A DNA stretch of 64,000 nucleotides, taken from positions 1 through 64,000 of the forward strand of contig QXCR01000102.1 in assembly GCA_004380135.1 (NCBI GenBank), in the 5' to 3' direction. This stretch comes from Stemphylium vesicarium. Its lineage: Eukaryota > Ascomycota > Dothideomycetes > Pleosporales > Pleosporaceae. A program made the translations under genes and the position numbers. This document shows, piece after piece, positions 9,444 through 19,420 of this stretch. The notes below the pieces were generated by a model. It saw only the letters and a program-made list of their open reading frames with translations, ran no database searches and had not been told where the DNA came from. The number at the start of each line of letters is the position of its first letter. Position 1 is the stretch's first letter.

Positions 9444-11018
9444 ATGGATATATCGACATGGGCAGTGCCGCAGCTCTCCAAGCTTCTCCCTCTCGATGAT
9501 GAGTCGCTGAAGCAGGTCATATCTTACACGGATTCGCTTTCGCAGAAGGAAGCGGCAGATCACCTTCAGAACCTACTCGGAGATAGTCCTCAAGCTCTCG
9601 AGTTCATCACATCCTTTAACAACAGGAGAAAGCCCAAAGCTTCCGCTGAATCAATTCAGAGTCAGTCGTCAAATGATCTTTCAGAAGTACCCAGGGCCAA
9701 GCCCAGGAAAAAGAAGCAGACTGGGTTGAACAAACTCCCACCACCACGGCAGCCTGACAACTACGGAAATGTGTCTGGTGGGTACCTCAAGAAAGATGAG
9801 GAAGACTACATGGCGGGAAATTCAAAGTCAAAGGCCGCAAAGTTCGGATTATCGGAACAGCCCGATGCTCTGCAGCTGCCAACATCGACTGCCTCCTCGG
9901 GGACGGCGACACCCAAATCACGTGGTGTATCACCTGCACCACCTGCTGCAAAGCTTCCAGGCACCGTAGTGGGCGAAACAAAGCCCAAAGCAAAAGCAAA
10001 GGTCAACGTCACCGGCGGAACACCAATGCATGGAGCCTCAACAGCATTGAACGACCTGGAATCCGCGATTAGAGCGCTGGAGATCCAAACCAACCCGACA
10101 CTAGCCTCTCAAGACAACGGCAAGCGGAAATGCAATTGCATGGCTACTAGACACCCACTCTTAGAAGCGGCGCCGAATTGTCTGAATTGTGGCAAGATCA
10201 TCTGTGTGAAGGAAGGCATCGGGCCATGCACTTTCTGTAATTCAGCACTGTTCAGCGCGCAAGATATCCAATCTATGGTGCGCGTTCTCCGTGAGGAGCG
10301 CGGAAAGGAGAAGATGGCTGCCAACAATGCAGGCCAGAAGCGGGCCGACGTGTCATTAGCACCTCGCCCGTTTTCAACTCCCCGCGGTACGACCCCGGCA
10401 TCTTCAAATCCCGCGTCAGACGTAGAGTCAGAGAATGAAAAGCTGGCGAAAGCAAAACAGCATCGAGACAAGCTTCTTGCCTTCCAAGCGCAAAACGCAA
10501 AGCGAACCCAAGTCCACGACGAGGCTGCGGACTTTGAAACTACAAGCGCTGGACTTAGTATGTGGGCCAGTCCTCAAGAGCGCGCTATGCAACTCAAGCG
10601 ACAACAGAAAGCGCTCCGTGAACAAGACTGGAATGCACGACCAGAGTGGGAGAAGCGCAAAGTAGTCGCCAGTATCGACCTCTCGGGCAAGAAACTTGTT
10701 AAACGCATGGCTGCTACAGAGAGACCTACAACGCCAGAGAGCGAAAACGACCTACCCGAAACCGCGCAGGGCCCTTCAGGAGGAAACACTTTGTCGGGTG
10801 GTGGCGGCGCGTTTAGCAAAAATCCACTCCTGGGTGGCTTGATCCGGCCAACCATGAAAATTGAAGAGACAAAGGGGAAGGAGAAGGGCAATGAGAGGAA
10901 GCAAACGTGGCGACGTGTTCAGGATGACAACGATGATAATGAGCAGTGGATCCTTGATGGTGGTGTGTACGGCTCAAGAGCGGACAACGTGAGCTTGGAG
11001 ATTGACGGACTAAGATGA
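9444..11018 (+). CDS. RQT4: TRIP4/ASC-1-type C2HC5 zinc-finger protein, RQT4-like, 524 aa
   Basis: Homologues (human TRIP4, yeast Rqt4) belong to the ribosome quality-control trigger complex that splits collided ribosomes. Intronless. The N-terminal CUE-like helical segment (about 6-60, PQLSKLLPLDDESLK onward) is followed by a long Ser/Lys/Pro-rich linker. The zinc finger at about 230-266 starts with KCNC and continues through a C-x2-C and a final C-x2-C, the zf-C2HC5 pattern. The C-terminus has a charged, coiled-coil-prone stretch, a WERRK-like motif and a DGG-rich tail. The start at 9444 is preferred because the CUE-like part follows at once; an in-frame ATG at 9378 would add 22 residues. 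Length is close to that of the yeast protein. Confidence 0.85.
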   Translation: MDISTWAVPQLSKLLPLDDESLKQVISYTDSLSQKEAADHLQNLLGDSPQALEFITSFNNRRKPKASAESIQSQSSNDLSEVPRAKPRKKKQTGLNKLPPPRQPDNYGNVSGGYLKKDEEDYMAGNSKSKAAKFGLSEQPDALQLPTSTASSGTATPKSRGVSPAPPAAKLPGTVVGETKPKAKAKVNVTGGTPMHGASTALNDLESAIRALEIQTNPTLASQDNGKRKCNCMATRHPLLEAAPNCLNCGKIICVKEGIGPCTFCNSALFSAQDIQSMVRVLREERGKEKMAANNAGQKRADVSLAPRPFSTPRGTTPASSNPASDVESENEKLAKAKQHRDKLLAFQAQNAKRTQVHDEAADFETTSAGLSMWASPQERAMQLKRQQKALREQDWNARPEWEKRKVVASIDLSGKKLVKRMAATERPTTPESENDLPETAQGPSGGNTLSGGGGAFSKNPLLGGLIRPTMKIEETKGKEKGNERKQTWRRVQDDNDDNEQWILDGGVYGSRADNVSLEIDGLR

Positions 11019-11655
11019 ACAATTACGCCTAACTTGAGCTCCCCAATTCCACAGTCCCATACTCCTAAAAGATACCCACTTTTGTAAGAGAATAGAAAAT
11101 CCTATGAACGTTGTAGCTGTACATATTGTCTGTCTGGAGTTCTGGTGGTCGACTGGCCACTAGCATGCTACTTGTGGAGCTTGCCACCTAGCGCCGTCCC
11201 GCGTGCCGTGAACCCACGAAACGCAGCGCGCTCTAGGCTCCAAGACACCTAACCTCTCTCCGGCCCACTCCAAGGTTGTTGAGCCCACATCCCGCCCCAT
11301 CACATGAGACCGCGTCTAATTCGCGTCAAAACTAATGTCAATTCTGCTCGGTGACTGACCGCTGCCTGCTTGGCCAGGCTGCGATGGCCTTTGACGCGCC
11401 TTCTTGCTGTAGGTCCGAGGCACAGAGGCCCGCTGCCTAACCACGCCAGTCTCTGTTGCAACAGCACAGCAATTCCTACATCATCCTCTCTTTTCTAGAG
11501 GCTGCCACCATGCGACATGGAACAACATGCTCTATGCTGATGCTAATATATAAAGCCCGACTGTTTCCGTCCACCTTTCTTCTGTCACTCCATGATGTAC
11601 TCACTTCAGCATGTTGAACATACTTTCTGCTATCAACGAGCTTTCAATTCATACC
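11019..11655. other. Intergenic region with promoter of the ankyrin gene
   Basis: The 3' flank of the RQT4-like gene comes first, then the upstream region of the ankyrin gene with a TATA element at 11547-11554. An upstream in-frame ATG at 11611 exists, but 11656 has the better context (ACCATGG). Confidence 0.5.
11547..11554 (+). promoter_or_regulatory. TATA-like element before the ankyrin-repeat gene
   Basis: TATATAAA, about 100 bp upstream of the ATG at 11656. Confidence 0.45.
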
Positions 11656-14637
11656 ATGGCAGCCCATGATCAGAGCTCAGCTCCAATCGAATTTCCTCCC
11701 CTGCCAGCCAAGCATACCGACTGGATCCAACATATCTCTAGCCATCCAGACAAACCATTGCGCGACTTGGTCGACCCCTACAAAGAGTACGATGCCAAGC
11801 TGCGCGAGGTCTTTGCTCAACAACCCGAACACCCGGCAATTGACACACCCACTATCGTACCCGTCTTTTCAGGACATGAGCACGAGCTCAAAGTTCGCGC
11901 TCGCGACGTCGCCAAAGAGTCGGAGGCTGAACGCGAACGTTATGTCATGCCTCTCAGTAACACGGATCGCAAGCCCAATGGCCAGCCAGCTATCGTACCG
12001 TCGCTCGCAGAATTCCAGACCAATTTCCAGTTGTTTTCCGAATCGTCTCTCGTTGACCTGGATTGGTCCAATGTTGTAGCAGCAGGCAGCGCCGTTGTGA
12101 CAGCTTTGTTGCCTGTCTCCGAGAAGCACAGCGCTTCCAAACGAGCCCTTCGCGAATACTACCATCAGCAGCTAGCGCCCGCTTCTGATGTTGACCTCTT
12201 CCTTTACGGTCTCACAGAGGAACAGGCTATTGAGAAGATCAAGCAGATCGAACAGCGTATCAAGGACTCCATCTTGACTGAGACAACCACGATTCGGACA
12301 AAGAATGCCATCACCATCGCTTCACACTATCCGACGCGCCATGTACAGATTGTCCTGCGCATCTACCGATCCATATCCGAGATCCTTACGGGGTTCGACG
12401 TGGATTGCTCTTGTGCCGCCTATGACGGGAAGCAAGTCTATGCTAGTCCACGCGCCCTAAGTGCGTTCATGACGCAGATTAACACAATCGATCTGACACG
12501 CCGCTCACCATCGTACGAAAACCGCATGTCCAAGTATGCGCGTAGAGGATTCGAAGTTTACTGGCCGCTGCTGGATCGTTCCCGTGTCGACCCAACGCTA
12601 TTTGAGCGTTCATTTGGGCGCACGCTTGGACTCGCCAGGCTATTGGTGCTTGAGAAATTGCCCAAGAGCGGTGATCGAGAAGCATACCTTGACGAGCGGC
12701 GAGTTGAGCGCGGAAGACCGACACTTTACCGACGATCTAGACACAGACTTTGGGGCAATGTAAAGGAGGAGCACGAGGAGGACGTTGCAGAGTGGGTGGA
12801 TACGGATGAAGTCAGTGACTATCACACCTTCACCATCCCATACGGACCAAAGTACCATGCCCGAAAGATCGAGAGACTGCTTTACGCCAAGGACCTGCTA
12901 CTCAATGCCGAATGGAACAGACCCAAGGAGCGAGAGACTACACTACATCGTCATCCTGCGTTCTTTGGAAATGCTATTGATGTGATCGGGGACTGCTGTG
13001 GCTACTGCCCGGAACCAGCCACAGCCAAGGACGAAGAGATTGCGGCTGAAGAGAGCAAGATCTATGTGTCCGGCGCTTTGTCCTTCATCAAAGATGACCC
13101 TGGACGCCAGACAATCGGATCATTCCATCCTCTTACAGATGATGACTGGACCGAGATGGCCTACGTCGGCAATACTGCACGCCTGTGCAATGCGATTGTC
13201 GAGCACGATCTTGAACATGTCCAGGACTGGTTAAGCCAGGAGGGTGCGGATCCCAACCGCCGAGACTACACAGGACGCACTCCACTACACCTTGCTGTCA
13301 TGACTTCGACGCCAGAGATTGTCCAAGCTCTGATTGATGCCGGAGCTCGCCTTGTTGCCCGTCTCTTCGACGGCAAGACCGCTCTGCATCTTGCAGCTAT
13401 GCTTGGTCATGCGGAAATGGTCAAAGCACTTCTCACCAAAAGCGAGGCCAACGAAGAGGAAAAGGGGGAGAAGGAGGCTCTGAAGAGGAAGCACCAAGAG
13501 CTTCCTAAGAGCAACAGCGGCCCCAGCTCGACAAATTTAGAGGGAACAGATAACGATGACGATAACGATGATTCGTTCGACGAGGAATCCGAAATTGCCG
13601 ACGCGACAACCGAGGGTTCTTTCATTAAGATCGACCGTAAAGACTCGCAGAACCACGAATCCCTTCCTGAATACGCTGATGACGAGCCTGATATCTATGA
13701 TGTCAATGTAGTGGCCTGGGATGCCCCGGTGTCCGCCCTACATCTAGCCGTTGCAAATGGTCACGTACACGTTGTGAAGCTCCTCGTTCAGGAGTTCGGT
13801 GCTGATGTTCTGCTACCCGTGAAGCTGGTCAACGATCATAACAAATCGCCACGAGCTGCCATTCTTCCGGTGGTCCTTGCTGTACACCTCTCCCCCGAGA
13901 AGGCCAAAGAGATGACCAAGGTGCTGGTTAGCCTTGGAGCTACGCCGTCCCAGGGAGATCTTAATAACGTAACGGCGTTGCACTATTTCGCGGCGCACGG
14001 AGTAGATCTTCTGAGCACGATGATATCATCAAATCGACCTGGTGCAGAAATGGCCGTCAAGCACCTTTCTATGAATGGCCATCGGTATCATACAGGCACG
14101 AAGAGCATTCAGAACACAGCCATCGAGAATGAAGACCAGGATGCTGTCAACGCGTTGTTGGAGCTCGGGGCCGAACCCGAGGTCGACTTTGCTTCCTACA
14201 TCACGTCTTTGAAAAGCAAAACCGAGATGAGGGGCGACGCAGAGCGGAATCAGCGGAGTTTTAGAGAAAGTTTCAAGCAGCCTGTATTTTCCGCGATTAA
14301 GCAAGATATGCCTTCAACAGCTCAGAGACTCTTGGAAGCAGGTGCAGACGTCAACTCTCTCGCACCCACAGCCTGGCGCGCGATCAATGGTAACTTGTAC
14401 GATGACGGCCCAACGGGCACCATTTTGGATATTGTCCGTCTTAGGATACAAGCGCTGCGTACATTCATGACGATAGGCAAGGTCGATGGTGTGGATGGCC
14501 ACATGTACAGCACAGGCTGGGTAGAGAGGCTTTACTCATTTGAGAAGCGACTCCCGCCGGCTCCCCTCCAAGAAGACTCTCATTATCTCCACGGTTGCGA
14601 ACCAAACACCTACGCGTATTGGATGGTGAAGGAATAG
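11656..14637 (+). CDS. Large ankyrin-repeat protein with nucleotidyltransferase-like N-terminus, N-terminal part (993 aa up to an in-frame TAG)
   Basis: The N-terminal domain shows AGS (143-145), then SDVDLFLYG with Asp178 and Asp180, and later FDVDCS with Asp248/Asp250. This is the hG[GS]...DxD...D layout of pol-beta-like nucleotidyltransferases, so an enzymatic fold is inferred; substrate unknown. Ankyrin repeats begin near residue 535 (YTGRTPLHLA, then DGKTALHLAAMLGH), are broken by an acidic Asp/Glu/Ser-rich insert (about 610-680), and resume with VSALHLAVANGH. There is no signal peptide or TM segment. The frame stops at TAG 14635-14637, but the same frame stays open for another 799 codons with matching protein character (next entry), so this is most likely one gene split by a nonsense codon. 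I found no short frame-keeping GT-AG intron that would remove the stop. Confidence 0.75.
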   Translation: MAAHDQSSAPIEFPPLPAKHTDWIQHISSHPDKPLRDLVDPYKEYDAKLREVFAQQPEHPAIDTPTIVPVFSGHEHELKVRARDVAKESEAERERYVMPLSNTDRKPNGQPAIVPSLAEFQTNFQLFSESSLVDLDWSNVVAAGSAVVTALLPVSEKHSASKRALREYYHQQLAPASDVDLFLYGLTEEQAIEKIKQIEQRIKDSILTETTTIRTKNAITIASHYPTRHVQIVLRIYRSISEILTGFDVDCSCAAYDGKQVYASPRALSAFMTQINTIDLTRRSPSYENRMSKYARRGFEVYWPLLDRSRVDPTLFERSFGRTLGLARLLVLEKLPKSGDREAYLDERRVERGRPTLYRRSRHRLWGNVKEEHEEDVAEWVDTDEVSDYHTFTIPYGPKYHARKIERLLYAKDLLLNAEWNRPKERETTLHRHPAFFGNAIDVIGDCCGYCPEPATAKDEEIAAEESKIYVSGALSFIKDDPGRQTIGSFHPLTDDDWTEMAYVGNTARLCNAIVEHDLEHVQDWLSQEGADPNRRDYTGRTPLHLAVMTSTPEIVQALIDAGARLVARLFDGKTALHLAAMLGHAEMVKALLTKSEANEEEKGEKEALKRKHQELPKSNSGPSSTNLEGTDNDDDNDDSFDEESEIADATTEGSFIKIDRKDSQNHESLPEYADDEPDIYDVNVVAWDAPVSALHLAVANGHVHVVKLLVQEFGADVLLPVKLVNDHNKSPRAAILPVVLAVHLSPEKAKEMTKVLVSLGATPSQGDLNNVTALHYFAAHGVDLLSTMISSNRPGAEMAVKHLSMNGHRYHTGTKSIQNTAIENEDQDAVNALLELGAEPEVDFASYITSLKSKTEMRGDAERNQRSFRESFKQPVFSAIKQDMPSTAQRLLEAGADVNSLAPTAWRAINGNLYDDGPTGTILDIVRLRIQALRTFMTIGKVDGVDGHMYSTGWVERLYSFEKRLPPAPLQEDSHYLHGCEPNTYAYWMVKE

Positions 14638-17037
14638 ATCGAGCAGGCTAGCCGCGTATACAAGCACGGCATGAAGAGATACGACGAGTATTTGGAATCC
14701 AGGAAGCCGCCCAAGGGTACGCATGAGAAGAAAGCCGTGGTCGAACCCTTGCTCAAGGAATTCGAAGCGCTGGAGTCCAACCTACTCGAACGCAACGCGA
14801 AAACTTTCAAAGAGCTTCATCCTGATGTGAGACTCAGGGAACGCCGGCCAAGCTCCAGCTATCTTCGTGATCCTGAACCTCCGAAACCGTGGAACCCTCA
14901 CTTGACCTTTCGGGCTCCAGATCTCACCGATGAGCGGGAAACAGGTTACCTCAAGCTTTTCCAAGCCTGTTGGGAAGCAGACCTTGACACGATCAAAGAA
15001 CTTACCCTGGCCACCTGGGGAAACAAGCAGACACCTCTCGAGATTGCCGTACGAGACTCGAAGAGCTTTTCGCCGTTTTCCATTGCCGTCCTGCGCAAAC
15101 ATTATGGTATCGCAAGAGCCATACTAGAGATTGCACACGCGCAATATGCCCCAGAAGAGACGCCGACGAGCAAGCACAAACTCCAATCGGAGGACGAGGA
15201 CGAAAGCAGTACTGATGACGCCCAAGACGAGATTCAGATCTACGCTGAAATCGTGGATGATCGCTTTACTGTTGAGAACATTGGCGATGTGCAAAGTCAT
15301 GTCAAAAGCACTGTAACACCTCTCGATATGATCTCGTGGGGCTGTCCCTCATTCAACTTCCTTTGCGACAGCAACCCGTCAGCACAATCATGGCTGCAGT
15401 CCTCGGAGCTTTTCGGCAGCGGCAAGGACCGACATGATCCGAAGTCCGAGGTCGCCAAGGCTTCCAATCTATTCCAATTCGCCATATATTTGGACGACTC
15501 AAATTTGCTGCGGTTCCTAATCGCAAGATGCGAGGATTATCTACAGCACAGCCCCGAAGGCGCGAATGAGACCTCCAGGATTTTCCGTTTCGCCGAAGAG
15601 GATTTCATATACGCCATTCGCCTTGGCCGAGTTCAACTGCTTGATATTATTATCAGGAGCACCGGGGCAGGGCTTCCTTTGGATGATCTCATCAAGAGGA
15701 GCGGCATTGAAATACCAGTGAAACCAAAATACTACCAAGGGCTTTCTGTCCATGGCAAAAAGCGCGCTGATTGGGCAAATGCTGGTAGAGGACGACAGAG
15801 CCCAGCGCCAGAAGCGCAACATCCGCCCTTGCTTCATGCTGCGCACCTCGGAAACCTGAAGAGTGTCGAGTGGTTTTTGGACGATGTTGCGCTACGGTGT
15901 TATTCCCAATTTGCAGACGATCATCGCGACGACATTCGAATCCAGAATCTTGCAAAGGCCAGAGGCGGGATTGAAGCATCAATTACCAAGTGGCTCGACC
16001 GCCATTCCCACTTGCTCCTCCATTGTGTGGTGATGGGTCCGAAGAGCGAGGAATCTATGTATCTGCTCCGGCATTTGTGCAAGATCCGCCCTGGAGCCCT
16101 TGACCACCGGTCCGTGCAAGGCATAACGCCTTTCCATCTCGCCTTCCGTCTCCACCGTGTCGATATGGTGAAGATCCTTCTAGAAGCGGGCGCCGACCAG
16201 TCAACACGAAACACTGCAAGGAGTAACATTGTCCATTCTATGCTGGAACGTCACGGTGATACTCAAGGCGACATCGACGACATGCGTCAGCTGCTTGGTC
16301 TGATTGATGGCCGTCTTGCTCCCAGCTTGTTCACCGAACGCACCACCAAAACACCTGGCGCAGCTACACCTCTTGGATGGTGGGTCAACGCGAGGCTGCG
16401 AGGCTCGCGAGATCCAAACAGTTGGTACGAATGCGAGGTGCTTCGAATGATACTTCAGTGCAGCAAGGGCGAGGATCTTAGCATTGTCAACGGCGATGGA
16501 GACACGCCTGTTCATGCTGCGGTCAGGTACGGCGCCCACACCATCCTTCGCATCATGCTTGATCGCCGGCCTGAACTCCTCTTCCGCGAGAATGCCTCTG
16601 GGCGTACTCCTTTCGAGATGGCAGAACACCACTATCTCTCCAAGGAGATTTTCAACAACCCCCCACCTCTCTGGCACCCAAAACACGGTCGCAACCGAAA
16701 TAGGGCCACCGGCATTCTCGCATTGTCGCCTGAATCTTTCATCGAAGATGCCAAAGACCTGCGTTCGAACAACGAAAAAGTGCTGCAGGTTTGCAAGGAA
16801 TTTGCTGCATCTCAAAGCAAATATCAGAAGAGGAGACTTGTCAGCCTGGCCGAAGCAAATGAGGTTGCGAAACGACTTGCGCTGAGAACGGGAAACGGTG
16901 TTGCGGGTGACGAACCGATCGGACAGGAGCTGGCCGAAGAAGAAGATGACGAGAGTGACAACACTACTTATGATGAGGTGTCTGCCTGGTATTATAGCTC
17001 CCCGAGAGGATCGCGGGCCGCTGGCAACCCGGTGTAG
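14638..17037 (+). CDS. C-terminal part of the same ankyrin-repeat protein, downstream of the in-frame TAG (799 codons)
   Basis: The frame continues directly from the preceding entry: the codon after TAG starts IEQASRVYKHGMKRYDEY, a natural helical continuation. The first internal ATG is at 14671, giving 788 aa if translated alone. Ankyrin-like units are seen at QGITPFHLAFRLHRVDMVKILLEAG and GDTPVHAAVRYG...GRTPFEMAEHHY. The rest is helical, charged and unassigned. The end is acidic (EEEDDESDN) and closes at 17037. No frameshift or second stop occurs in these 2.4 kb, so the break is recent, a strain-specific allele, a base-call error, or a site of stop readthrough. Separate translation from 14671 has no promoter evidence. 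Confidence 0.6.
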   Translation: MEQASRVYKHGMKRYDEYLESRKPPKGTHEKKAVVEPLLKEFEALESNLLERNAKTFKELHPDVRLRERRPSSSYLRDPEPPKPWNPHLTFRAPDLTDERETGYLKLFQACWEADLDTIKELTLATWGNKQTPLEIAVRDSKSFSPFSIAVLRKHYGIARAILEIAHAQYAPEETPTSKHKLQSEDEDESSTDDAQDEIQIYAEIVDDRFTVENIGDVQSHVKSTVTPLDMISWGCPSFNFLCDSNPSAQSWLQSSELFGSGKDRHDPKSEVAKASNLFQFAIYLDDSNLLRFLIARCEDYLQHSPEGANETSRIFRFAEEDFIYAIRLGRVQLLDIIIRSTGAGLPLDDLIKRSGIEIPVKPKYYQGLSVHGKKRADWANAGRGRQSPAPEAQHPPLLHAAHLGNLKSVEWFLDDVALRCYSQFADDHRDDIRIQNLAKARGGIEASITKWLDRHSHLLLHCVVMGPKSEESMYLLRHLCKIRPGALDHRSVQGITPFHLAFRLHRVDMVKILLEAGADQSTRNTARSNIVHSMLERHGDTQGDIDDMRQLLGLIDGRLAPSLFTERTTKTPGAATPLGWWVNARLRGSRDPNSWYECEVLRMILQCSKGEDLSIVNGDGDTPVHAAVRYGAHTILRIMLDRRPELLFRENASGRTPFEMAEHHYLSKEIFNNPPPLWHPKHGRNRNRATGILALSPESFIEDAKDLRSNNEKVLQVCKEFAASQSKYQKRRLVSLAEANEVAKRLALRTGNGVAGDEPIGQELAEEEDDESDNTTYDEVSAWYYSSPRGSRAAGNPV

Positions 17038-17607
17038 ATGTTGTGTGTGATAGCTAAGAAATCTGATATTGTATGGAAATGAGCCAAGATGTCAACTGTG
17101 ATGCGCTGTCCGTGACAGATAACACAGGACCAGGTATTGGTCGTTTTTCTTCTCATCGTATCTAGTATCGAAGCTCAAGCTGTCAGCGGGTTGCATTAGC
17201 CACCGTTTAATGGTACCTGACCTTAACTACTTCCAGTCGCTTTTCAACAGCAATGCAATTTGCCCCAAACGCCAGCAACAACGGGAGCGTCAAACATCCG
17301 TTCCGAACACGCAGCAGTATCAAGGTTGTCATGCATCAGATCCCCTGGAGGCACGTGCGATGCTGTTCGGGGCATTTCGAACAGCTGGGGTGAAGCACCG
17401 CTAGCTTAAGCGAGCCCCTTTCCCGCGCTAGCGTCAGGGCCAGATACTCGATGGAATTGGATACCGAGAGCGACGAAAGCGTCTTGACGATGGCTACAAA
17501 AGCACGGCGATGGTAGTGGTTACGAACGGTTTTATCAAACGCATTCCGACGTGACGTGAAAGCACACTGTATACCATCCATCCAAACGCCCCACGACAAT
17601 CACCAAG
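17038..17607. other. Intergenic region before the BAHD gene
   Basis: Tandem spacing between the ankyrin frame and the BAHD gene. No gene, repeat or clear core element recognised. Confidence 0.5.
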
Positions 17608-19166
17608 ATGGAAGCTTTCTTGAAGCGACTCAGGGGTCAAGCCCCCAAGGAAACTTTGACGAATTCCTATCCAGACGATGATGTCTATCCCGTCCATGCC
17701 TTTGACGACACCAAGACGCTTCGTGGTATTCTGATCGCCTGGACGCTTTGCTTCAACGACGTTCTGGACGCGGATAAACTGCAATCGTCCCTCACAGAAC
17801 TACTCGAGATAGGGGATTGGCGGAAACTCGGTGGGCGTCTTCAATTCAACGCAAGTAACCACTTGTCTAGTTCTTCAAGTCATGACACCAACGTACTGAC
17901 ATCTCAAAAAAGCAAGCCGGTGCTCTGGAAATCCACGTCCCGCGGGCTTTCACAAAAGAACGCCCCGCATTTACCTTCAGCAATGCTACCCATGACATAC
18001 CCATTGAAGAGCACGAAGTCGCCAAGTCACTCCCCAAACCCAACGGATCCGTATCAACATGGTCTGGGCCCCAGGAGACTAGTTGCCTTGCCACGCGATC
18101 CGACGCGCCTGTAACACTGCAAGACTTGCTCGCGGACGACACGCCGCAGATTTCAGTTCACATGACATCCTTCACCAACGCCACATTAGTCGGTCTCTCA
18201 TTCCCACACACAATGATGGACGTAATGGGGCAATCCGCGCTCCTCCACGCCTGGTCTCTAGTCCTATCCGGCCGTGCAAACGAAGTCCCACCTGTCCTCG
18301 GAGCAAAAGAAGACATGATACGCACCATCACTGATACCATCGAGTCCAATCCCGAACCCTACGTTCTAAAGCCAAAGCTGCTCCAGGGCCTCGGTATGTT
18401 GAAATTCGGGGCACGGTTCGGCTGGGACATGGTCACCGGAGCAGCGGCAGAGTCACGCACAATGTGCCTAACAAAAGACACAATGACGCAGCTCCGCGAG
18501 CAAGCCGAAGACGACCTCACCGCTTCCAGCTCCGGGGAAAAAGCGCCCTTCGTCAGCGACGGCGATATACTCACCGCGTGGAGCATGCGCGCCGTAGCCC
18601 TATCCTCAGCGCCATCCGCCCGCCCAATGACTGCTCTGCACGCCATGAACGCACGCTTCCGCCTCCCAGTCCTCGCCAACGCCCCAGGCGTGTATTTGCA
18701 AAACATGCTGATCCCAGCCTACACCTTCCTTACTCCAGAATTGTCCCGCGGCCCCCTCGGTCCCATTGCGCTGGCGAACCGCGAAGCCCTCAAGCAACAA
18801 GCGACAGAAGCCCAAGTCACCGCTAATCTCCGCGAACAACGCGTCCTTGGCGATCCGTCAGCCATGATGTGTACGGAGCCCAGCGCAGTTCTCGCGTCAT
18901 TTACCGATTGGAGCAAGGCTAAGATCTGGGGTGTTGTTGACTTTGGGCCGGCGGTTGTAAGGGCGGGGAATACGGGGGAACAAAGGAAGAATCCACCTGG
19001 TTCCGTGCTGTTTCAGCATTGTACGAGTCGGCGGCCGGGGACTGTGCCGAGGCTTTTTGTGCATGTCCTGGGTAAGGATTGGGAGGGGAGTGTTTGGGTT
19101 ACGATGAGTATGGTTCCTGCAGCTTGGAGGGAGATTGAGGCGAGTTTGGAGGTTTTGGGGCGGTAA
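17608..19166 (+). CDS. BAHD-type acyltransferase (trichothecene 3-O-acetyltransferase-like), 498 aa
   Basis: Transfers an acyl group from acyl-CoA to an alcohol or amine; the acceptor is unknown. Exons 17608-17850 and 17913-19166. The 62-nt intron uses a GC-AG boundary (GCAAGT donor, CTGAC branch, AAAAAG acceptor) and joins LGGRLQFN to QAGALEIHVP in frame, restoring a typical N-terminal half; without splicing the frame ends at 18114. The catalytic HxxxD is FPHTMMD. The DFGWG structural motif is represented by VVDFGPA near the C-terminus. Length is usual for the fungal transferase family PF02458. Cytosolic, without signal peptide. It starts a run of accessory enzymes extending to about 29.8 kb. 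Confidence 0.88.
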
Positions 19167-19420
19167 TTTAGGGTGTGAGGGGGGATTTTTTTAAGATGAG
19201 CGTGGAGGGGGTTTATTTTCTTTCCTTTTTTCCTCTTCAAACTCTTTATCTTTAGTTTTTTTATGACTTTTTTATAATGTGTGGCGTAGATGACATGGTT
19301 ATCAGTGGGTAACTAGGTGTTTGCTCAACACTGTGCTGAATGTATGGGATTACGTCTAAATTTGGGGTAAGAAGATATATTCTAAGGTATCAAACCATCC
19401 GTCGCTCCATCTACCCAACA

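Noticed and set aside
14594..14637. Possible mini-intron removing the ankyrin-gene TAG
   Set aside because: Candidate donors (GTTGCG, GTGAAG) give introns of about 44 or 21 nt that are too short or change frame; GTAACT at 14390 with nearby acceptors (14646, 14651) also breaks frame.
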